This document shows positions 57,267 to 64,000 of a DNA stretch of 64,000 bases, in pieces. The position numbers were made by a program, and so were the translations under genes. Origin of the DNA: JBBTQZ01 sp964489135. GTDB taxonomy: Bacteria > Patescibacteriota > Minisyncoccia > Phycocordibacterales > WO2-35-19. The stretch lies in NCBI GenBank assembly GCA_964489135.1, contig CAZAXK010000002.1, forward strand, positions 27,125 through 91,124, read 5' to 3'. The notes below the pieces were generated by a model, which worked only from the letters and a program-made list of their open reading frames with translations, was not told where the DNA came from and made no database searches. How positions within the stretch are numbered: the first letter of the stretch is position 1; each line of letters opens with the position of its first letter.

Positions 57267-57776
57267 ATGGACCTAACAACTCACCACTCGTATGCAAAGG
57301 CGCGCCGCGCCGCCATTGGGGAGAAAGTCCTTTTCGGACTGGCTCTCACAATTGCGGAAGGTTTTTGTGTCATCTGGGCGAAGCTGCCCACCAAGGGGCT
57401 TGCCACAGACGCATTCGTGCCAATATTTTTCGTTGTCATCGTTCCCGCGCTCCTTTTTCTCGGGGCGAATGGGGTCTGGAAGCTGTGGGCCTTGGACCCG
57501 CGACAGCCCGCGTTCGACAACATCCGTCGCGATTTCCAGGAGGCGGAAAACCTCCTCGCCCAGAGAGAGGAAACTCCAGAGGCATACCTTTGCCGGACAG
57601 CCAACGAGATATTTTCCATCGAAAGGGAGGTGGAAAAAATTTCGGGGACCCATCGAGGAGAGATTCTCCTCATGGTCCACAACAACAGAAAGATCCCATG
57701 GTTTAACGAGAGGGATCTACTGATCCGGTGCGGGCTAATCGAGGCCGCCTCCAAGGTGGCCAGGATCCTTGGATAA
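57267..57776 (+). CDS. Two-helix membrane protein, unknown, GC-rich
   Basis: 169 aa. Two membrane helices (about residues 20-38 and 50-70) and a cytoplasmic helical domain (FDNIRRDFQEAENLLAQREE; WFNERDLLIRCGLIEAASKV). No family recognised. The gene is more GC-rich than neighbours, has a consensus promoter and its own terminator, and stands alone; this resembles the second HIT gene at 27793 and may mark acquired DNA. Confidence 0.72.
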   Translation: MDLTTHHSYAKARRAAIGEKVLFGLALTIAEGFCVIWAKLPTKGLATDAFVPIFFVVIVPALLFLGANGVWKLWALDPRQPAFDNIRRDFQEAENLLAQREETPEAYLCRTANEIFSIEREVEKISGTHRGEILLMVHNNRKIPWFNERDLLIRCGLIEAASKVARILG

Positions 57777-57781
57777 AACTT

Positions 57782-57814
57782 AAAGCCCCCGAGCGCGTAG
57801 CGCGAGGGGGCTTT
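57782..57814 (+). terminator. Intrinsic terminator of the 57267 gene
   Basis: AAAGCCCCC / GGGGGCTTT outer stem with an inner GCGCG-TA-GCGCG-like pairing, followed by GCATTTT. Confidence 0.75.
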
Positions 57815-57858
57815 GCATTTTCCACAAATCGACAGGAAGGTTAACCGAAAGAAAAAAA

Positions 57859-58443
57859 TTACTCATCGACGCCGAAGCGTTTGTAGTCGAAGGGCTTGAA
57901 GCTTTCGCCAAACCAGTGCTGTATTTCGTGTTCGGCTTCGGCGGGAGTTTCCGAGCAGTGCATGATGTTCATAACCGCGCGCTTTTCTTTGTTGGCTATT
58001 GCTGGCGAATCGATCGAGAAGTCGCCTCGGATAGTGCCCATATCGGCAAGGTACGGCAAGGTAGGGCCTGCAATCTTGCGGACGACATCAACTGCATGGG
58101 TGCCTTGTACCACCATCTTGACTAGAGGCGCCGAGATCATATAGCTAATGAGCCACTTACGAATTTCTGGGCCTATCTCCGCTGGATCTTCGGTGCCAAA
58201 GTCAGCCACCGCGTCGAAACCATATTTCTGGTAAGTCGACATGGTTTTCTCCCCCAGTCGAGTGATCCATTCCTTATTTTTCGGATAATGATTGTCGATA
58301 AGGTCGTGAGTAGGGGTAAACATCTCGAGCGCAACGATCTTGAGATCACGCTGTTCGAAGCGCTTGATAACTTCGCCTATAAGCCCCTTCCTCACCCCAT
58401 CCGGCTTGAGCATTACATAAGTCCTCTCTTCTTTTGGATTCAT
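57859..58443 (-). CDS. ndk: Nucleoside diphosphate kinase with an insertion
   Basis: 194 aa against the usual about 140. N-terminal TYVMLKPDGVRKGLIGEVIK and the active-site block NIMHCSETPAEAEHEI (normally NxxHGSDS), with the phospho-His kept. About 50 extra residues lie in the middle (EKTMSTYQKYGFDAVADFGT and following). It would balance NTP and dNTP pools. 27 bases after map on the same strand. Confidence 0.9.
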   Translation of the reverse strand: MNPKEERTYVMLKPDGVRKGLIGEVIKRFEQRDLKIVALEMFTPTHDLIDNHYPKNKEWITRLGEKTMSTYQKYGFDAVADFGTEDPAEIGPEIRKWLISYMISAPLVKMVVQGTHAVDVVRKIAGPTLPYLADMGTIRGDFSIDSPAIANKEKRAVMNIMHCSETPAEAEHEIQHWFGESFKPFDYKRFGVDE

Positions 58444-58470
58444 CTTTAAAAAAATAAACGATTAATAATT

Positions 58471-59235
58471 TTATTGGGTCAAGACAACGATACCTTCGGC
58501 AGTGACCGCCACGGTATGCTCGAAATGTGCCGAGAGCGATTTGTCGCGGGTCACAAAGGTGTAGCCGTCGGAAAGGCGTTTTATATGGCGACTGCCCAAG
58601 GTAAACATCGGTTCGATCGCAATGACCATCCCCACCCTGAGCTCTGGACCTTCGCCTCTTTCGGCCCTATTCGGCACAAAGGGCTCCTCATGTACGCTGT
58701 AGCCAACTCCGTGGCCCGACAGGCCCTCGACAATCCCAAGATTGTATTTGACCGCAACCTCCATGATCGCTGCCCCGATGTCGCCCACATGTCCCCGCAC
58801 TCGCATGGCCTTTATGCCTTTATCCAGTGCTTCCTCTGTGGCCTTCATGAGCTCGGCTGTGCGCTCTTCTATTTTTCCTACCGACACAGTGATCGCCGCG
58901 TCAGTAATGAGCCCTTTATAGGTGAGACCGAGGTCAAGGGTTACGATATCGCCCTCAAAAATCATTTTGTCGTCTGGAATGCCGTGCACAATTTCCTCGT
59001 TGATCGAAACACAAAGCGAAGCTGGGTACGGCTTCTTCGCGTCGGCCGGCTGATAACCCAAAAAGGAGGCACTTCCCCCCGCTTCATCGATAAGCTTTTC
59101 GGCATAGTCGTTGAGCTCTCTTGTCTTGACTCCCGCCTTCACCTTCTTTGCGACTTCATGCAAAATCCGAGCGTGGATCTTACCACCCTCCTTCATAATT
59201 TCTATTTCTTCGGCTGTTTTGTATCTAATTCCCAT
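58471..59235 (-). CDS. map: Type I methionine aminopeptidase
   Basis: 254 aa. Removes the N-terminal Met. Metal ligands are visible in the blocks LDLGLTYKGLITDAAITVSV (two Asp), LSGHGVGYSVHEEPFVPN (His), AIEPMF (Glu) and HFEHTVAVTAEG (Glu). Follows adk by 3 bases, the usual secY-adk-map order. Confidence 0.97.
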   Translation of the reverse strand: MGIRYKTAEEIEIMKEGGKIHARILHEVAKKVKAGVKTRELNDYAEKLIDEAGGSASFLGYQPADAKKPYPASLCVSINEEIVHGIPDDKMIFEGDIVTLDLGLTYKGLITDAAITVSVGKIEERTAELMKATEEALDKGIKAMRVRGHVGDIGAAIMEVAVKYNLGIVEGLSGHGVGYSVHEEPFVPNRAERGEGPELRVGMVIAIEPMFTLGSRHIKRLSDGYTFVTRDKSLSAHFEHTVAVTAEGIVVLTQ

Positions 59236-59238
59236 AAG

Positions 59239-59832
59239 TTAGTTGAGACCGGTTTTGGCCAAAATTTCTTGGTGGACCTGCTCGATCTCCTGCTCACCAT
59301 TGATCGAGACAAATTGGTAGTAAGGATTATCTTTGAAATATTCAAGTACGGGCACCACGTTTTCGTCGTACCAATTAAGTCGAGCTTCGATATCGATCTT
59401 GTTGTCATCGCTTCGACCTCGATTGCGCAATCTGTCCCCCGCCCACTCTCTCGAAACATCGATCGAGATGACGAAGGGCTTCTCTCTTTTGTAGAACTTC
59501 ATGGCCGAGTCAAGTATGAGCGCCTCGTGCGGCCGCCTCGAGAGTCCGTCGAGTACCATGTGCTCATTGCCGTCCATATGCCTTACTAGATATTCCGACC
59601 AAATCCATATTGGCAAAAACTCCGGCAAGAGCCCGCCCTGTTCCATCACCCCCTTCACCAGTTTTGAAGTATAGGACGCCTCGGTCGAAAACTCTCTAAA
59701 CTTTTGACCAGTTTCTAGATAGAGAACTCGTTTTTGAGAATCGAGTTTCTGCAGAGCTTCGATCAGGAACTTGGCTTGGGTGCCTTTGCCACAGCCCGAG
59801 CGTCCAAAAAATATAAAAGTTTTAGGATTCAT
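59239..59832 (-). CDS. adk: Adenylate kinase
   Basis: 197 aa. P-loop FFGRSGCGKGTQ at the N-terminus, LETGQKFREF, LDGLSRRPHEA (normally DGFPR) and RLRNRGRSDDN in a short lid without zinc cysteines. Converts AMP and ATP to two ADP. It is separated from secY by 101 bases containing -10-like boxes, so it may be transcribed separately. Confidence 0.92.
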   Translation of the reverse strand: MNPKTFIFFGRSGCGKGTQAKFLIEALQKLDSQKRVLYLETGQKFREFSTEASYTSKLVKGVMEQGGLLPEFLPIWIWSEYLVRHMDGNEHMVLDGLSRRPHEALILDSAMKFYKREKPFVISIDVSREWAGDRLRNRGRSDDNKIDIEARLNWYDENVVPVLEYFKDNPYYQFVSINGEQEIEQVHQEILAKTGLN

Positions 59833-59933
59833 TTAGATAGTATTATGCGATAAGTATTATGTATACAGGATAAGGCAAAACCTGCGCTTTTACCACACCC
59901 CATAAAGGCAACCAGGTAATACTGGGTAAACTT

Positions 59934-61202
59934 TTAGTATTCCTGAGCGGAAACTTGAGCATCAACCTTCTTGATAAGGTCGATCACGACGGAGACGACG
60001 ATGAGAAGGCCTGTACCACCGATAGCGACTGCGCTAATACCAGTGATGAGGCGCAATACCAAAGGCAACACGGCGATAAGTCCGAGGAAGAGCGCACCGA
60101 CGGCCGTCAGGCGGAACAAAGTTTTCGCGATATGAGCCGAAGTCGAAACTCCCGGTCTAACCCCCGGTATAAAGGCGCCACTCCTCTGCAAATTTTTCGA
60201 TATTGAATCCGGATCAAAGGTGATAGCAGTGTAGAAGTAGGTAAAGACAAAAACGAGCAAGAAGTACAAAATGGCGTAGAGCACTTGGTTGGTCAAAACG
60301 CTGAGCACGAATGCTGAAATTTTCTGAACAATTTCATTATTTACCTTAGAAAGAAATTGCACGATCATCTGCGGGAAAAGCAGGATCGACATCGCAAAGA
60401 TGATCGGTATAACTCCGGCCTGATTGACCCGAAGCGGCAAATAAGTCGAAGTCCCGCCATAAACCTTGTTGCCCCTCACTTGCTTCGCGTAAGTTACCGG
60501 TATCGGTCTTTCCGCTTCAGTGATTATAACCACGCCCCAAATAACTAGAGCACCAACGACTAGGAATCCGATATAAGAAGGTAGAAGCGAAGGATCAAAG
60601 GTGAGCCACAGACGGCTCAAAGCTGCGGGCAACGCCGCAATAATGCCGGCAAAAATGATTATGGAAACACCGTTGCCCACCCCAAACTCGCTCACAAGCT
60701 CGCCGAGCCACATGAGTAGGAGAGATCCGGCGGTAATAACGATGAGGTTGGTCGCAAGCGCAAATGGAGAAAGGTGAGGCAATACTCCCTGATTCTGCAG
60801 GAGGGCCATAAAGCCGAATCCCTGAATAAGGGCGAGCGGTACTGTAAGGAGCCGAGAATATTGGCTGAATTTTCTTCTGCCCGCCTCCCCTTCCTCCTGA
60901 TACATCTCCTTCAACTTTGGGAACATGATGGTCAAAAGTTGCATGATGATCGAAGCGGTGATGTATGGACCGACGCCAAGCATTATTATCGAAAGATTAG
61001 AAAGTCCACCACCCGAAAAGATATTCAAAAGACCCAAAAAGTCGTTGCTCGAGAAGAACTGCTCCAAGCGCAAGATATCAATACCAGGGATTGGGATAAC
61101 GGCGAGTCCGCGGAAAATAGCGAGCACTGCCAAAGTAAAGACAATCCTGTTTCTCAGGGCTTTGTCTCCAAAAACAAGCTTTAATTTGTGAGTCAGATTC
61201 AT
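59934..61202 (-). CDS. secY: Protein translocase subunit SecY
   Basis: 422 aa, ten membrane helices. Blocks IPIPGIDILRLEQFF, GVGPYITASIIMQLLTIMFP, NQAGVIPIIFAMSILLFPQM and the cytoplasmic loops with PGVRPGVSTSAHIAKTLFRL. Forms the channel with SecE (31.7 kb). After rplO by 32 bases. Confidence 0.97.
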   Translation of the reverse strand: MNLTHKLKLVFGDKALRNRIVFTLAVLAIFRGLAVIPIPGIDILRLEQFFSSNDFLGLLNIFSGGGLSNLSIIMLGVGPYITASIIMQLLTIMFPKLKEMYQEEGEAGRRKFSQYSRLLTVPLALIQGFGFMALLQNQGVLPHLSPFALATNLIVITAGSLLLMWLGELVSEFGVGNGVSIIIFAGIIAALPAALSRLWLTFDPSLLPSYIGFLVVGALVIWGVVIITEAERPIPVTYAKQVRGNKVYGGTSTYLPLRVNQAGVIPIIFAMSILLFPQMIVQFLSKVNNEIVQKISAFVLSVLTNQVLYAILYFLLVFVFTYFYTAITFDPDSISKNLQRSGAFIPGVRPGVSTSAHIAKTLFRLTAVGALFLGLIAVLPLVLRLITGISAVAIGGTGLLIVVSVVIDLIKKVDAQVSAQEY

Positions 61203-61234
61203 TTCTTGTTTTTACTTACGAATATTGTCTCGAA

Positions 61235-61675
61235 CTAAACTATTTTTCCGCCGGCGAGCTCTACCGCTTCTTTGGCACTCTTGGAAACCGCGAGCTTTTC
61301 TAGAGTGAGTGCTTTGGTAAGAGGCCCGACACCCAAGATCTTCGGCTTCATTATTTTACCATTCAGCTTGCGCAAAAGCCCTTTCTCCAACAAAGAAGAC
61401 ATATTGACCACTTCTCCCTTATTGAATACTGCTTCCAAGCTAGCGATGTTTATAGCTACCGACTTCTCTTGAATTGATTTGAGGAAATTCTTGCCGCGAC
61501 CACGGAGCTTAGGCAACTTCTTGATAAAGTCGCGCATTTCTGGGCGCTTCTTGCGACCGGAGCGAGCGTTCTGACCCTTGGTCCCGCGGCCGGAGGTCTT
61601 GCCTCGGCTACCGCCACGACCAACTTGCTTGGCCTTTCTGTTTGATTTATTTCTTTTTAGATTATGGAACTGCAT
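61235..61675 (-). CDS. rplO: Ribosomal protein uL15
   Basis: 146 aa. Begins MQFHNLKRNKSNRKAKQVGR with the typical GRGGSRGKTSGRGTKGQNAR, FIKKLPKLRGRGKNFL and AVSKSAKEAVELAGGKIV at the end. It directly follows rpsE; rpmD (uL30), normally between them, is missing. Confidence 0.97.
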   Translation of the reverse strand: MQFHNLKRNKSNRKAKQVGRGGSRGKTSGRGTKGQNARSGRKKRPEMRDFIKKLPKLRGRGKNFLKSIQEKSVAINIASLEAVFNKGEVVNMSSLLEKGLLRKLNGKIMKPKILGVGPLTKALTLEKLAVSKSAKEAVELAGGKIV

Positions 61676-61691
61676 GATGGCATTTTTGCAA

Positions 61692-62315
61692 TTAAACTTG
61701 TTTCTCAGACTTTATATTTCGAAGCTTCTGCAAGGCGATAACTGTAGCCCTTGCATTGTTGAGCTTGTTCTTCGAGCGCGAAAGGAACTTGGCCGAAACT
61801 TCCTTGATACCAGCAAGCTCGAGTATGATACGAGCCGAGCTACCCGCGACTACTCCCTTGCCAGGAGCCGGTGCGATCATGATACGAGAGCTCGCGTACT
61901 TGGCCTCTACGGGGTGAGCAATGCTTGCACCTTTCATTGGGATGGTAACGATAGATTTCTTGGCCTCTCTTACCGCCTTTTCGACAGCGATCGGTGTATC
62001 ACCAGCTTTGCCAAGTCCTACTCCGACGCGGCCCTTCTTGTCGCCGATTGCTACTGCGACGCTAAAGCTAAATCGTCGGCCTCCAGCCACGACACGAGTC
62101 ACGCGTCTGACGCTCAAAAGCTTTTGGTCGAACTCTTGCCTTGCCCTTTCTGGTCGTCGAGATGGCTTGCGTTCATTGCGCCTTCGATCGTTCTTCTTGA
62201 AGTCGCGAGCTCCTACCACCGGCTTAACAGGTTCTTTGGTTTCGGCTGGAGCAGGCGCTTCGGCTACAACCGGCTCAGCTACTTCGTTTATTTCTTTTTC
62301 CTCGTTATTATCCAT
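61692..62315 (-). CDS. rpsE: Ribosomal protein uS5 with an N-terminal extension
   Basis: 207 aa. About 60 extra N-terminal residues are Glu/Ala/Pro- then Arg/Lys-rich; the S5 core follows: SVRRVTRVVAGGRRFSFSVA, GDKKGRVGVGLGKAGDTPIA and IAPAPGKGVVAGSSARIILE. Helps decoding accuracy in the 30S subunit. 6-base gap from rplR. Confidence 0.97.
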   Translation of the reverse strand: MDNNEEKEINEVAEPVVAEAPAPAETKEPVKPVVGARDFKKNDRRRNERKPSRRPERARQEFDQKLLSVRRVTRVVAGGRRFSFSVAVAIGDKKGRVGVGLGKAGDTPIAVEKAVREAKKSIVTIPMKGASIAHPVEAKYASSRIMIAPAPGKGVVAGSSARIILELAGIKEVSAKFLSRSKNKLNNARATVIALQKLRNIKSEKQV

Positions 62316-62321
62316 TTGTTT

Positions 62322-62669
62322 TTAAAATTTTAATCCGGCCTTCCTTGCCCCTTCAGCAAGCGCCTGTATCGAACCTACATAAATATAGCCACCGCGGTCG
62401 AAGACTACCTTTTCGATCTTTTTCTCCTTGGCCTGCTTAGCAAGATCAGCACCCACCTCTTCGGCGCGCTCGCGCATGGTCTTTGCCTTCATATTTTGCG
62501 AAGTCGAGGCGCACAAAGTTTTGCCCGAAATATCGTCTATGATCTGAGCCGAGATGTAGCGATTCGACTTGAAGACCGAGAGTCTTGGCTTGTCGGCTGT
62601 ACCAGAAACCTTGGCGCGGATGCGCTTGCGTCTTCTGTCTCTCTTCTCTTGTTTTAGTTTGGTATTCAT
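62322..62669 (-). CDS. rplR: Ribosomal protein uL18
   Basis: 115 aa. RRRKRIRAKVSGTADKPRLS, VFKSNRYISAQIIDD and VFDRGGYIYVGSIQALAEGA RKAGLKF at the end. Binds 5S rRNA with L5. Confidence 0.96.
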   Translation of the reverse strand: MNTKLKQEKRDRRRKRIRAKVSGTADKPRLSVFKSNRYISAQIIDDISGKTLCASTSQNMKAKTMRERAEEVGADLAKQAKEKKIEKVVFDRGGYIYVGSIQALAEGARKAGLKF

Positions 62670-62712
62670 TTTTTGAAATTTTTCAATTTTGAATTTTCAA
62701 TTTTCAATTTTT

Positions 62713-63246
62713 TTACGCGGTCTTCTTGCCCTGCTTCCTTCTTATGACTTCACCATCGTAACGGAAACCTTTGCCCTTGTAAGGCTCCGGCTTCTTCAGT
62801 GCTCGGACGCTTGCAGCAAATTGCCCGACCAGCTCTTTGTTTATACCTTTTATGGAAATATTGTTTTTGACCGCGTCAACAGTAAGGCCGTCTGGGATAG
62901 CGACCTCGACTGGGTGCGAAAAGCCAAGAGCGAGCAAGAGCTTGTTGCCCTTAACCTCCGACTTATAGCCCACACCTTCGAGCAAGAGCTTCTTTTCGAA
63001 TCCTTCGTTGACGCCCTTGATCATATTGTTTACATGCGAGGCAACTGTCCCCCAAAGACTCCTATTTTGCTTGGTTTCTCTTGCAGGAACGAAGCTCATC
63101 TCTTGGCCCTCTATCTTTATTTGGATAGCTGTACCAAAAGCTCGCTCCAAGGCGCCCTTTGGACCCTTTACACTAACAACGCCATTCGCAGCTGTAACCT
63201 CTGTTTTCTCTGGTATCGTTATTCCTTTTTTACCTATTCTCGACAT
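62713..63246 (-). CDS. rplF: Ribosomal protein uL6
   Basis: 177 aa from ATG 63246 (MSRIGKKGITIPEKTEVTAA); the open frame upstream overlaps rpsH and is not used. Family end: KKPEPYKGKGFRYDGEVIRR KQGKKTA. Lies near the factor-binding site of the 50S subunit. AT-rich, TTTTCGTATTT-containing gap precedes it. Confidence 0.96.
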   Translation of the reverse strand: MSRIGKKGITIPEKTEVTAANGVVSVKGPKGALERAFGTAIQIKIEGQEMSFVPARETKQNRSLWGTVASHVNNMIKGVNEGFEKKLLLEGVGYKSEVKGNKLLLALGFSHPVEVAIPDGLTVDAVKNNISIKGINKELVGQFAASVRALKKPEPYKGKGFRYDGEVIRRKQGKKTA

Positions 63247-63295
63247 TGTTTTGAAATTTTCGTATTTTTCGTATTTATTCGCATTATTTTCGTAT

Positions 63296-63691
63296 CTACC
63301 AGATGGTAAACAGAAGCTCACCCCCAAGGTTTGCCTTGCGAGCATCGATATCGGCCATTATACCCTTAGGTGTAGAGAGGACTGTCATACCGACACCCAT
63401 CCTATAACCCTTGATATTCTTGGCTTTTTCGTAAAGTCGGCGTGAGGGCTTGGATATACGCTTGGCGTCATTGATTCGGGGCTTGCCGTCTTCCATATAT
63501 ACGATCCCTACCTGCAATTGCTTGGTAGCGGGCGATTTGCCTTTGGTGCTGACTTCGCCCAAAAAGCCCTTATTTTTGAGCATTTCTGCGACTGCGAGCT
63601 TCATTTTGGAAAAAGGCACCAAAACGAACGGCTTATTGGCCATTCCGGCGTTTTTGATTCTTATTAGGAAGTCGGCTATTGGGTCATTCAT
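63296..63691 (-). CDS. rpsH: Ribosomal protein uS8
   Basis: 131 aa. MNDPIADFLIRIKNAGMANK, VPFSKMKLAVAEMLKNKGFL and the C-terminal VLSTPKGIMADIDARKANLGGELL region. Binds the central domain of 16S rRNA; in E. coli S8 represses the spc operon. Confidence 0.97.
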   Translation of the reverse strand: MNDPIADFLIRIKNAGMANKPFVLVPFSKMKLAVAEMLKNKGFLGEVSTKGKSPATKQLQVGIVYMEDGKPRINDAKRISKPSRRLYEKAKNIKGYRMGVGMTVLSTPKGIMADIDARKANLGGELLFTIW

Positions 63692-63753
63692 TGGTTTTGC
63701 GAGGCAGTTTCTCCTTTCCTGAGCTCAATTTATCCCGAGCCCAGTCGAGGGAC

Positions 63754-63939
63754 TTACCACGACGATTTTTTAATTCCGGGTATTCTACCTTCGTTGGCTA
63801 ATTCTCTAAAGCAGATACGGCATAGGTCGAAGTCTCCCATAAATGCTCGGCATCGTCCACACTTGAAGCAACGCTTAACAGCCCGAGTACTAAATTTGGG
63901 CTTTTTGAGACTTCTTGCAATAACTGATTTCTTTGCCAT
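63754..63939 (-). CDS. rpsN: Ribosomal protein uS14, zinc-binding type
   Basis: 61 aa short form with the zinc ribbon CFKCGRCRAF...CRICF; ends NEGRIPGIKKSSW. First gene of this block. A TATAAG box ends 6 bases before the ATG, so the block has its own leaderless start here instead of following rplE. Confidence 0.95.
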   Translation of the reverse strand: MAKKSVIARSLKKPKFSTRAVKRCFKCGRCRAFMGDFDLCRICFRELANEGRIPGIKKSSW

Positions 63940-63945
63940 TTAATT

Positions 63946-63951
63946 CTTATA
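63946..63951 (-). promoter_or_regulatory. -10 box of the rpsN-map block, leaderless
   Basis: TATAAG on the minus strand 6 bases before the rpsN ATG. Just upstream (63970-63990) is a GCCC-AGTG-GGGC hairpin followed by CTTTTTG, possibly the terminator of a gene beyond the window. Confidence 0.5.
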
Positions 63952-64000
63952 ACTTTTGGGCTTACAAAAAGGCCCCACTGGGCACCGCTCTAGACTATCA

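Noticed and set aside
58474..59589. Long plus-strand open frame of 371 codons opposite map and adk
   Set aside because: Both opposite-strand genes are clear enzymes with complete motifs; the plus-strand translation has no recognisable domain and mirrors their codon structure.
61578..62333. Plus-strand open frame of 251 codons opposite rpsE and rplO
   Set aside because: Shadow of two ribosomal protein genes in correct order.
1..64000. CRISPR array, prophage, insertion sequence or integrase
   Set aside because: No regularly spaced direct repeats, phage structural genes, transposase or integrase frames were seen.

Overview
The window looks like part of a streamlined Parcubacteria-type genome (Patescibacteria, the Candidate Phyla Radiation). 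Support for this: very short intergenic gaps; no rpmD (uL30) between rpsE and rplO; no rplA after rplK; a small SecE; a compact type IV pilus operon; several small membrane or coiled-coil proteins of kinds common in that radiation; and few Shine-Dalgarno sequences. Many transcription units instead have a -10 hexamer 5-10 bases before the start codon, which predicts leaderless mRNAs. The lineage call is an inference from gene content.

Layout. 0-4.7 kb: type IV pilus genes pilM and pilN-pilO-(pilP-like)-pilB, then the start of a response regulator. 4.7-18.5 kb: an unusually large branched-chain-amino-acid-type (Liv/HAAT) ABC import region. It has livH, livM, five tandem substrate-binding proteins and livG in one minus-strand unit, two more binding proteins nearby, and livF behind a TrmB-like regulator. 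A ComF-like phosphoribosyltransferase and a nucleotidyltransferase are interspersed. 18.6-22.2 kb: ribosomal genes rpsS to rplE. 22.2-34.6 kb: argS, then nucleotide and one-carbon metabolism (dut, glyA, thyA, a dCMP-deaminase-like fusion, folA, folD), two HIT proteins, rplK-nusG-secE, a SIMPL protein and an rRNA-methyltransferase-like protein. 34.6-39.4 kb: a VTT/DedA-type membrane protein, a histidine kinase and response regulator, small membrane proteins, an FMN reductase, tRNA-His, a cobalamin adenosyltransferase and tRNA-Leu. 39.4-44.1 kb: rplS-rplB-rplW-rplD-rplC, rpsJ and tuf. 44.2-57 kb: a pilin, a 928-residue uncharacterised protein, nusA, ppa, envelope-associated small proteins, a trigger factor without its isomerase domain, rsmE, clpP, rny and an RNA-processing metallo-beta-lactamase. 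57-64 kb: a candidate 6S-like RNA, ndk, and map-adk-secY-rplO-rpsE-rplR-rplF-rpsH-rpsN.

The S10/spc ribosomal supercluster is therefore cut into three blocks, all on the minus strand. The genes for dTMP synthesis (dCMP deaminase, dUTPase, thymidylate synthase, SHMT, DHFR, FolD) lie within about 11 kb and form a nearly complete thymidylate/folate cycle. The expanded importer fits a scavenging lifestyle.

Most notable: the seven-binding-protein importer with anchored, lipobox-free binding proteins; the leaderless promoter geometry; interspersed repeats that run in frame through argS, an RNA-processing metallo-beta-lactamase and an RlmI-like methyltransferase; two unannotated structured transcripts, one resembling 6S RNA; and a tRNA-His with an abnormal T-loop. 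No CRISPR array, prophage or insertion sequence was seen.
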